A stretch of 5,133 nt of DNA from an uncultured Methylocystaceae bacterium (lineage in GTDB: Bacteria; Pseudomonadota; Alphaproteobacteria; Rhizobiales; Beijerinckiaceae). Position numbers and translations under genes: made by a program. Positions 1-5,133 of the stretch are shown here, piece by piece. The stretch is taken from assembly GCA_945956975.1 (NCBI GenBank), contig CAMFKC010000229.1, positions 1 through 5,133 of the forward strand, in the 5' to 3' direction. The stretch's first letter is position 1; each line of letters starts with the position of its first letter. Below the pieces are notes generated by a model. The model had not been told where the DNA came from, ran no database searches, and saw nothing but the letters and a program-made list of their open reading frames with translations.

Positions 1-1262
1 CAGAGGCCGTGCGATCAGGCGCGATCCGCGGCGCGCGCGGCGACGCGTTGACCGACATCGTGCACATCGGCATCGGCGGCTCGGATCTCGGACCGGCGAT
101 GGCGGCGCGCGCGCTCTCGCCCTTCGCCGCGCCGCACCTGCGGCTCCATTTCGTATCCAACGTCGATGGCGCCGATCTCGGCGACGTGTTGAAGGGGCTC
201 GACCCCGCCCGGACACTGTTCATCGTCTCCTCCAAGACATTCACGACGCAGGAGACGATGGCGAATGCGGCGTCCGCGCGAAAGTTCGTCGCCGACGCGT
301 TGGGAGATGCTGCGGTCGCCGACCACTTCGCGGCGGTCTCGACCCGGCTCGACAAGGTCGCCGAATTCGGTATCCGGCCCGATCGCGTCTTCGGCTTCTG
401 GGACTGGGTCGGCGGACGCTATTCGATGTGGTCGGCCATCGGCCTGTCGCTCGTCATCGCCATCGGCGCGAACAATTTCGAAGATTTCCTGCGCGGCGGA
501 CAGGACATCGACCAGCATTTCGTCTCCGCGCCGCTGGACCGGAATATTCCGGTCATGATGGCGCTGCTCGGCGTCTGGCGCCGCAACGTCTGGAACAACC
601 CCGCGCACCTCGTGATCCCCTACGATCAGCGGCTCGCGCGCTTCCCGGCCTATTTGCAGCAACTCGACATGGAATCGAACGGCAAGTCGGTGCGGCGCGA
701 CGGCGCCCCTGCCGACATGGCGACCGGCCCGTTCCTGTTCGGCGAACCCGGCACCAACGGCCAGCATGCTTTCTTCCAATTGTTGCATCAGGGAACAGAC
801 ATCGCGCCGATCGATTTCCTCGTCGCCGCAGAACCGACCGACGCAGACCCCGGCCATCACGCGCTGCTGGTCGCCAATTGTCTGGCGCAGAGCGAGGCGA
901 TGATGCGCGGGCGCTCGCTCGGCGAGGTCGAGGACATTCTTGGCAAGCAGGGCCTGTCGCACGACGAGATCGCCGCGCTCGCGCCGCATAAGGTATTCGC
1001 CGGAGAGCGCCCGACCTCGACCTTCATGTATCGACGGCTCGATCCCCGCACGCTCGGCAGGCTCGTCGCCTGCTACGAGCACAAGGTGTTCGTGCAATCG
1101 GTCGTCTGGGACATCAACCCGTTCGATCAGTGGGGCGTCGAACTCGGCAAGGAATTGTGCAATCGGCTTGCGCCCATCGTCCAGGATTTGACGAAGCCGA
1201 CAACGGGCCTCGATGGTTCGACGGCCGGCTTGATCGATTGGCGCCGGACCCTCTCCAGCTGA
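1..1262 (+). CDS. pgi: Glucose-6-phosphate isomerase, 5'-truncated by the window edge
   Basis: This cytoplasmic enzyme interconverts glucose 6-phosphate and fructose 6-phosphate in glycolysis and gluconeogenesis. The frame is open to the left edge (GAG GCC GTG from base 3), so the GTG at base 9 is probably internal. About 130 N-terminal residues lie outside, judged by aligning the catalytic residues with the E. coli enzyme. The sugar-phosphate-binding SIS motifs are visible: GIGGSDLGP (69-95) and SSKTFTTQET (228-257). Family signature 1, DWVGGRYSMWSAIG, is at 402-443, and signature 2, NPFDQWGVELGK, ends at 1151. The catalytic residues are present: Glu of MESNGK (codon 672-674, E. coli Glu355), His of GTNGQH (765-767, His386) and Lys of signature 2 (1149-1151, Lys514), with the same residue spacing as in E. 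coli. The C-terminus is complete, ending in TGA at 1260-1262. The next gene is co-directional, 123 bp downstream. The identification is very secure. Confidence 0.98.
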   Translation, partial: EAVRSGAIRGARGDALTDIVHIGIGGSDLGPAMAARALSPFAAPHLRLHFVSNVDGADLGDVLKGLDPARTLFIVSSKTFTTQETMANAASARKFVADALGDAAVADHFAAVSTRLDKVAEFGIRPDRVFGFWDWVGGRYSMWSAIGLSLVIAIGANNFEDFLRGGQDIDQHFVSAPLDRNIPVMMALLGVWRRNVWNNPAHLVIPYDQRLARFPAYLQQLDMESNGKSVRRDGAPADMATGPFLFGEPGTNGQHAFFQLLHQGTDIAPIDFLVAAEPTDADPGHHALLVANCLAQSEAMMRGRSLGEVEDILGKQGLSHDEIAALAPHKVFAGERPTSTFMYRRLDPRTLGRLVACYEHKVFVQSVVWDINPFDQWGVELGKELCNRLAPIVQDLTKPTTGLDGSTAGLIDWRRTLSS

Positions 1263-1385
1263 CCCAGCGTGATGGTTAAATTACGGAAATCAATAAATAT
1301 TCGCGCAACGTAACCCGCAGAGCTGAAAGACATTCGCAACTCTTGACCCGCATGCTTCCGCCCGAAGTCACGTTTTCCGGGTGGA
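1263..1385 (+). promoter_or_regulatory. pgi to GGDEF/EAL intergenic region, likely holding the promoter of the downstream gene
   Basis: This 123-bp gap separates two co-directional genes. Bases 1272-1303 are clearly more AT-rich than the surrounding coding DNA, as expected near a promoter. A TTGACC (1343-1348) resembles a -35 box, but I see no convincing -10 element at normal spacing behind it. An imperfect inverted repeat pairs GGTTA/TTACG (1274-1285) with CGTAACC (1309-1315). Its loop is long and no T-run follows, so it does not look like a pgi terminator. The GGTGGA at 1380-1385 directly abuts the ATG at 1386, a poor ribosome-binding-site spacing. That ATG is still the only sensible upstream start, because an in-frame TGA occurs at 1344-1346 with no other start between. 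The size and composition suggest that the downstream gene is transcribed at least partly on its own. The exact promoter is not determined. Confidence 0.4.
1272..1279 (-). promoter_or_regulatory. Possible CtrA half-site (TTAACCAT)
   Basis: Read on the minus strand, these bases are TTAACCAT, which matches the half-site recognised by the alphaproteobacterial cell-cycle regulator CtrA. It lies about 107 bp upstream of the ATG of the GGDEF/EAL gene, in the only AT-rich patch of the gap. The classical paired form (TTAA-N7-TTAA) is not present. An 8-base match can arise by chance, so this is a suggestion only. Confidence 0.25.
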
Positions 1386-4055
1386 ATGCGGTTCGTGTTC
1401 GGATCAAGTTTCAGGCGCATCGCTTCAGTTGTTCTGGCTGCCGTGCTTGCGGTTGCCGTCATCAGCGCCTTGGCGCTGCTGAAACTGCGCGACAACGCCG
1501 TGTCGGAAGCCTACAGCGGCGTTGCCGGTCTCGCGGCCATTCTGGCCGAACAGGTCCAGCAATCCGCGCGCTCTGTCGAATTCGCGATCAACGAGACAGA
1601 AGCGTCCCTGGCCGCCCATGACCATGCCGGCTTCGCGTCGGTGGCGCGGTCGCCGGATGCGCTGCACGCGCTGGCGGCCGCTGCCGACAAGCGCGCCGCG
1701 ATCGACGTCATCGAAATCTTCGACGCGCAAGGCCGCAGGCTCGCCACCTCGCGGGGCCTGCCGTCAGCGGGCGTGGATGAATTCGATCCGGACGTCGCCT
1801 TCATCGCGGCGTCGCGACAGGCGCGTGCGCGCATCGGCGCCTTGCGCGTCAGCGAAGCGACAGGCGAACTGGTCGTCGATGTCTCGAAGCCGGTCGTCGC
1901 CGCGGACGGCGCCGTCGTCGGCGTGGTCCGGGTGCTCGTCAAGCCCGCAGCGCTGGTGAGCACCTATTCGCCGATCTCGGCCATGCAGGGCCGCAGCTAC
2001 GCGCTCTTCACACGCTCAGGCAGGGTGCTCGCACGCTATCCCGACGGCGTCTCGCTGACGGCGGGTCAGGTCCTGCCGGCGACCTCTCCATTCTACGCGA
2101 CGCTTGCCAGCGGCGGAGGGTTCTACGAAACGCGCAGCGCCTTCGACGACGAGGCGCGGCTCATAGCGCTCAACGCAGTGCCGTTCAGCGATTTCGTCGT
2201 GGCCGTCTCGATCCGCAAGGCGATCGCGCTGTCGCAATGGCGCGACCAGGCCGTCGCGATTGCGATGGCAACGCTTCTGGCGCTGGTGATCGCGGGCTTC
2301 CTGACGCGCGCGCTGCGCGACCAGTTCGGCAAGCTCGCAGACAAGGAAGCCGCGCTGCGCACGCAATCGCGCGCCCTCGAGATTTCCAACCAGCGCTTCG
2401 CCGTTGCGCTCGAAAGCATGTCGCAGGGACTCGTGGTGTTCGACAAGGACGCGCGAGTCGTCATCTGCAACACGCGCTACGCGACGCTTTATGGATTGAA
2501 GCCCGGGGCCATCAAGGCCGGCATGGCCGCCCGCGAAGTTCTCGAACTGCGCGCCGCCAACGGCGTTTTTCCGGGCGTCTCGCCCGATGCCTACAAACGT
2601 GACGCGCTATCGCGCCGTTTCACCGATCGGCGCGTGGATGTGCTCAACGACGGCCGGTCCATCCTCGTCAACCACGCCGTCTGCGCGGATGGCGGGATCG
2701 TCGTCACGCATGAGGACATCACCGAACGCGAACAGGCGAGCGAGCGCATCGCCCACATGGCGATGCACGATGAACTGACGCAACTCGCCAATCGCGCGCT
2801 GTTCCTTCATACGATCTCGGATCTTCGCAAGCGGATCGGGCGCGACTACGAGGCCATGGTGGTGATCCTGCTGGACCTCGACGATTTCAAGCCAGTCAAC
2901 GACGGCCACGGCCACGCGGCGGGTGACTTCATCCTCAGCGAATGCGCCCAACGCCTCGGCGCCGCCGCGCCGCAGGCCCACGTGGTTGCGCGCCTCGGCG
3001 GAGACGAATTCGCATTGGCCATCGGCCTCAAGTCCCGGTTCGACATCGATGCCGAGGCGCTCGCCGAACAGGCCGTCGCGCGCATCCGCGAGCCCTACGT
3101 CTGGCAACGCCAGATTCTCGAAATCAACGCCTGCGCAGGCGTCACGATGATTGATGACGCGGAATTGTCGACTGACGACATGCTCCGTCGCGCCGATCTC
3201 GCGCTCTATTCGGCCAAGGCGACAGGAGCCGGCGTATGCCGCGTGTTCGAGCCGCACATGGAAATGGAGGCGTTGACGCAGCGCGCGCTCGCCGCCGATC
3301 TGGCGAAAGCCATCGCCGAAGGCGGCCTCGAACTCGCCTATCAGCCAGTGGTCGACGCCGATACGCTCGAGATCCGCTACATGGAGGCGTTGCTTCGCTG
3401 GCGCCATCCGCAACTCGGTCCCATTCCTCCCCTGCGTTTCGTTCGGCTGGCGGAGGAAACACGCCAGATCGTCGACCTTGGCCGCTGGGTGCTGCGTCGC
3501 GCCTGCGCGGATGCAATGCGCTGGCCAAGCCATGTCGGCGTTGCGGTCAACGTCTCGCCGCTGCAACTCGCGCACGGCGAGTTTGAGTGCGTCGTCGCGG
3601 AGGCACTGGAGGCGGCAGGCCTGGCGCCGGAACGGCTCGAACTGGAGATTACCGAATCCGTCCTGCTGCAGGACAAGGGCGACGATCTTGCCGCCTTGCG
3701 CGCCCTGCGCAAGCGCGGCGTCTCCATCGCCCTCGACGATTTCGGCACCGGTTTCGCGTCGATGAGCTACCTCAAGCGCTTTCCGTTCGACCGGTTGAAG
3801 ATCGACCGTTCCTTCGTGTCGGATGCGCCGCGTGACGCGGGGTCGGCGGCGATCATTTCCGCCACCATCCAACTCGCCTGCGCCTATGACATCGAGGTCA
3901 CCGCCGAGGGCGTGGAGACCTACGAGCAATATCAGGCGCTGCGGGCGTCCGGCGTCAAGCTGATGCAGGGCTATCTGTTCGGAAGGCCAAAGCCGCTGGC
4001 GGACGATCTGCCGGAGATCGATGCGGCGGTTTCGATATCAAGCCGGGTGGCCTGA
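1386..4055 (+). CDS. Membrane-anchored bifunctional diguanylate cyclase/c-di-GMP phosphodiesterase (periplasmic sensor-PAS-GGDEF-EAL)
   Basis: This 889-residue inner-membrane protein is predicted to make and degrade c-di-GMP, the second messenger for motility, biofilm and cell-cycle control. In order it shows: TM helix 12-34; a periplasmic region 35-285 resembling a Cache/PDC ligand sensor; TM helix 288-308; a short helical linker 312-335; a PAS-like domain about 336-445; GGDEF about 457-622; and EAL about 632-880. In GGDEF, the metal/substrate residues LDLDDFK (496-502), ND (505-506), GH (509-510), GD (513-514) and GGDEF (538-542) are intact. The inhibitory I-site RxxD is replaced by P-Q-A-H (529-532). 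In EAL, EALLRW (667-672), Asn722, Glu754, DDFGTG (784-789), Lys805, AEGVE (840-844) and the QGYLFGRP tail (861-868) are all conserved. Both activities therefore look possible; in this class one domain often dominates in vivo or GGDEF regulates EAL. The sensor ligand is unknown. The ATG is preceded by a weak, abutting Shine-Dalgarno; GTG at 1395 is a less likely alternative. Confidence 0.96.
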   Translation: MRFVFGSSFRRIASVVLAAVLAVAVISALALLKLRDNAVSEAYSGVAGLAAILAEQVQQSARSVEFAINETEASLAAHDHAGFASVARSPDALHALAAAADKRAAIDVIEIFDAQGRRLATSRGLPSAGVDEFDPDVAFIAASRQARARIGALRVSEATGELVVDVSKPVVAADGAVVGVVRVLVKPAALVSTYSPISAMQGRSYALFTRSGRVLARYPDGVSLTAGQVLPATSPFYATLASGGGFYETRSAFDDEARLIALNAVPFSDFVVAVSIRKAIALSQWRDQAVAIAMATLLALVIAGFLTRALRDQFGKLADKEAALRTQSRALEISNQRFAVALESMSQGLVVFDKDARVVICNTRYATLYGLKPGAIKAGMAAREVLELRAANGVFPGVSPDAYKRDALSRRFTDRRVDVLNDGRSILVNHAVCADGGIVVTHEDITEREQASERIAHMAMHDELTQLANRALFLHTISDLRKRIGRDYEAMVVILLDLDDFKPVNDGHGHAAGDFILSECAQRLGAAAPQAHVVARLGGDEFALAIGLKSRFDIDAEALAEQAVARIREPYVWQRQILEINACAGVTMIDDAELSTDDMLRRADLALYSAKATGAGVCRVFEPHMEMEALTQRALAADLAKAIAEGGLELAYQPVVDADTLEIRYMEALLRWRHPQLGPIPPLRFVRLAEETRQIVDLGRWVLRRACADAMRWPSHVGVAVNVSPLQLAHGEFECVVAEALEAAGLAPERLELEITESVLLQDKGDDLAALRALRKRGVSIALDDFGTGFASMSYLKRFPFDRLKIDRSFVSDAPRDAGSAAIISATIQLACAYDIEVTAEGVETYEQYQALRASGVKLMQGYLFGRPKPLADDLPEIDAAVSISSRVA

Positions 4056-4067
4056 GCGGCTGAACCA

Positions 4068-4083
4068 CGAGCCTTCAGGCTCG
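4068..4083. terminator. Short hairpin in the convergent gap, candidate bidirectional terminator
   Basis: CGAGCC (4068-4073) pairs perfectly with GGCTCG (4078-4083) around a TTCA loop, 13 bp after the GGDEF/EAL stop codon and 47 bp past the ptsH stop on the other strand. The position between two convergent genes fits a shared terminator. Neither side has a real T-run (CTTCGAT follows on the plus strand, TGGTTCAG on the minus strand), so efficient intrinsic termination is doubtful. Confidence 0.4.
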
Positions 4084-4129
4084 CTTCGATCACCTGCATG
4101 ATTGCGAACTTGATGGCTCGCGGTCCTGG

Positions 4130-4453
4130 CTATTCCTCTTCGCCGAAGCGGTTGGCGACGAGCGTCGTGATCGCCTCGATCGCCTGTTCGGCCTGTGCGC
4201 CGGTGGCGGCCACGGTGATCGTCGTGCCGATACCCGCGCCCAGGGTCAGGATCCCCATGATCGATGTGCCGCCCACAGTCTCGCCGCACCGCGAGACGAA
4301 GACATCGCAATCGAAATTCTCGACGCACTGCACGAACTTCGCGGTTGCGCGTGCGTGCAGTCCCTTCTTGTTGACGATCGGAAGCTTGCGCACGATCGCG
4401 CCCTCGGGGAACTGGGCCGTGTCTGAACAATCGTCCTGATCGGATTCGTCCAT
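4130..4453 (-). CDS. ptsH: HPr phosphocarrier protein of a regulatory PTS
   Basis: This 107-residue cytoplasmic phosphocarrier accepts phosphate from an EI-type kinase and passes it to EIIA. The active-site motif KKGLHARATAKF carries the phosphorylatable His33 (codon at 4357-4355), equivalent to His15 of standard HPr. GGTSIMGILTLG carries Ser64 (codon at 4264-4262), equivalent to the Ser46 phosphorylated by HPr kinase in Gram-positive bacteria and in HprK-containing alphaproteobacteria. The chosen ATG (4453) has a good GGAAG at 4463-4459, five bases upstream, and lies 2 bp after the EIIA stop, implying one operon with coupled translation. This gives an acidic N-terminal extension of about 18 residues (7 of them Asp or Glu) over classical HPr. 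An in-frame GTG at 4393, preceded by GAGGG, would give an 87-residue protein, but the EGAIVRKLPI stretch before the core resembles the N-termini I recall for related HPr proteins, so the ATG is preferred. No sugar permease is nearby, so a regulatory role is inferred. Confidence 0.95.
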   Translation of the reverse strand: MDESDQDDCSDTAQFPEGAIVRKLPIVNKKGLHARATAKFVQCVENFDCDVFVSRCGETVGGTSIMGILTLGAGIGTTITVAATGAQAEQAIEAITTLVANRFGEEE

Positions 4454-4455
4454 CG

Positions 4456-4857
4456 TCACTTCCCGCTCAGGACACGACTGGCGATCTGAATATATTTGCG
4501 GCCTGCATCCTGCGCCTGTGCGGCCGCCGTCTCGAGGTTGGAATGGTCGCGCACCGACGCCAGTTTGATCAGCATCGGCAGGTTGATGCCGGCGACCACT
4601 TCGACCTTGGCGCCATTCATCACGGAAATGGCGAGATTGGATGGCGTGCCGCCGAACATGTCCGTCAGCAGGATCACGCCCTGGCCGGACTCGACGGAGT
4701 TCACGGCGGACATGATGTCGCCGCGGCGCTTCTCCATATCGTCTTCCGCGCCGATGGTGATCGTGGCCAATTGCTTCTGCGGCCCGACGACATGTTCGAG
4801 CGCCGCGCGAAATTCCGTAGCCAGGCAACCATGGGTCACGAGGACCATGCCGATCAT
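4456..4857 (-). CDS. manX: PTS EIIA component of the mannose (EIIA-Man) family, stand-alone
   Basis: This 133-residue cytoplasmic protein has the full length of the EIIA-Man domain and no fused EIIB. The phosphorylatable His9 lies in VLVTHGCLA (codon at 4833-4831), matching His10 of the E. coli ManX EIIA domain. The second hallmark, LLTDMFGGTPSNLA (residues 63-76, with Asp66), and GINLPMLIKL (90-99) are conserved. In alphaproteobacteria such lone EIIA-Man proteins usually pair with HPr and an HPr kinase as a regulatory phosphorelay rather than a sugar importer; the family alternative, DhaM for dihydroxyacetone kinase, is less likely without dha genes in view. The TGA stop is 2 bp before the ptsH ATG. 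A purine-rich AAGGAA (4875-4870) sits 12 bases upstream of the ATG, slightly long for a ribosome-binding site. The symbol is by family resemblance; ptsM is also used for such genes. Confidence 0.93.
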   Translation of the reverse strand: MIGMVLVTHGCLATEFRAALEHVVGPQKQLATITIGAEDDMEKRRGDIMSAVNSVESGQGVILLTDMFGGTPSNLAISVMNGAKVEVVAGINLPMLIKLASVRDHSNLETAAAQAQDAGRKYIQIASRVLSGK

Positions 4858-5133
4858 AAGGTGTTACCGTTCCTTCGCCGCCGCCGGAGCCTGCGATGCA
4901 ATATTGGCGCGCAGGCTAGCCGGAATTGGTTGATTGTCTCTTCGCGGTCGAGCGCGCGCCGTCTGCTCGGGATAGTGGGGGACACTGGGTTGACGCATCG
5001 AGCGCGCAGAAGCTCCTGAAACGACCGGTGATCGCCTGACGGGCGAAAGACTGCGGCCGCGACGTGCAGCGGGCGGCCATTTTGTGCGTTGCGGCGCGCT
5101 TGGCAAGCGAAATGCGCGACAAAGCCGCGAGTT
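4858..5133. other. Stretch upstream of EIIA with no recognised gene; two minus-strand frames open to the edge
   Basis: About 276 bp run from the EIIA start to the window edge with no protein that I recognise. On the minus strand two frames are open from the edge. One (5132 to 4854) ends in a TGA overlapping the EIIA start as ATGA; the other (5133 to 4864) ends in TAA 6 bp before that ATG. Either could be the 3' end of an upstream operon gene, and in related bacteria hprK often occupies this place. Neither translation shows HprK or RapZ C-terminal motifs. Both are rich in Arg, Pro, Ser and Ala, which is typical of non-coding GC-rich DNA read as protein, and G/C use at third positions looks lower than in the real genes here. 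A promoter and leader for the EIIA-HPr pair is an equally good reading. No tRNA, clear repeat or strong terminator is visible. Confidence 0.45.

Noticed and set aside
15..1097. 360-codon open frame on the minus strand, antisense to pgi
   Set aside because: It is fully opposite pgi, which has every catalytic motif. The translation is low-complexity, Arg/Asp/Glu-rich and matches no family I know.
1274..1315. Inverted repeat GGTTA/TTACG with CGTAACC as a pgi terminator
   Set aside because: The arms are short and interrupted, the loop exceeds 20 bases, and no T-run follows.
2607..3929. 440-codon open frame on the minus strand, antisense to the GGDEF/EAL gene
   Set aside because: It lies entirely opposite an intact, motif-rich coding sequence. 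Its translation is rich in Arg, Gly and His with no recognisable domain, as expected for an antisense shadow in GC-rich DNA.
4130..4828. Longer 232-codon version of the ptsH frame starting inside the EIIA gene
   Set aside because: The first 125 residues overlap EIIA in another frame and look non-protein-like. The HPr fold starts after the ATG at 4453, which has its own ribosome-binding site.
4543..5019. 158-codon plus-strand frame antisense to EIIA and running into the upstream region
   Set aside because: Most of it is the antisense shadow of EIIA. The translation is His/Arg/Asp-rich without motifs, and no ribosome-binding site or domain supports it.
4864..5133. Reading the minus-strand open frames as the C-terminus of HPr kinase or RapZ
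   Set aside because: I looked for the late HprK segments and the RapZ GCTGG-type motif in all three minus frames and did not find them. A short ITGRFRS resemblance in one frame is too weak to count.

Overview
The window looks like chromosomal housekeeping and signalling DNA from a GC-rich alphaproteobacterium, probably of the Rhizobiales/Hyphomicrobiales. Three things suggest this: high GC with strong G/C at third codon positions, a stand-alone EIIA-Man/HPr gene pair of the alphaproteobacterial regulatory PTS type (no sugar permease next to it), and an HPr that carries the HprK-type serine motif. The genus cannot be named from sequence reading alone.

Layout. (1) 1-1262, plus strand: the C-terminal three quarters of pgi (glucose-6-phosphate isomerase), cut by the left edge. 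(2) 1263-1385: a 123-bp intergenic stretch, locally AT-rich, with a possible CtrA-type half-site. (3) 1386-4055, plus strand: an 889-residue inner-membrane cyclic-di-GMP enzyme with a periplasmic sensor, a PAS-like domain, GGDEF and EAL. Both catalytic motifs are intact and the GGDEF product-inhibition site (RxxD) is lost. (4) 4056-4129: a short convergent gap with a small hairpin. (5) 4857-4130, minus strand: a tightly packed manX-type EIIA gene followed by ptsH (HPr), 2 bp apart. (6) 4858-5133: about 276 bp upstream of EIIA in which no known protein is recognisable. Two minus-strand frames stay open across it to the window edge.

How the genes relate. EIIA-Man and HPr form the lower part of a phosphorelay (EI-type kinase to HPr to EIIA) that reports carbon/nitrogen status in alphaproteobacteria. 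The conserved HPr serine implies that an HPr kinase is encoded elsewhere, often just upstream in these bacteria. The c-di-GMP protein is a separate, convergent unit, and pgi is central glycolysis/gluconeogenesis. Nothing in the sequence proves a functional link among the three units. I found no mobile element, CRISPR array, tRNA, rRNA or clear horizontally acquired segment, and no strong evidence of an undescribed system. The points most worth checking are the degenerate I-site in the otherwise intact GGDEF-EAL protein and the unexplained DNA upstream of EIIA.
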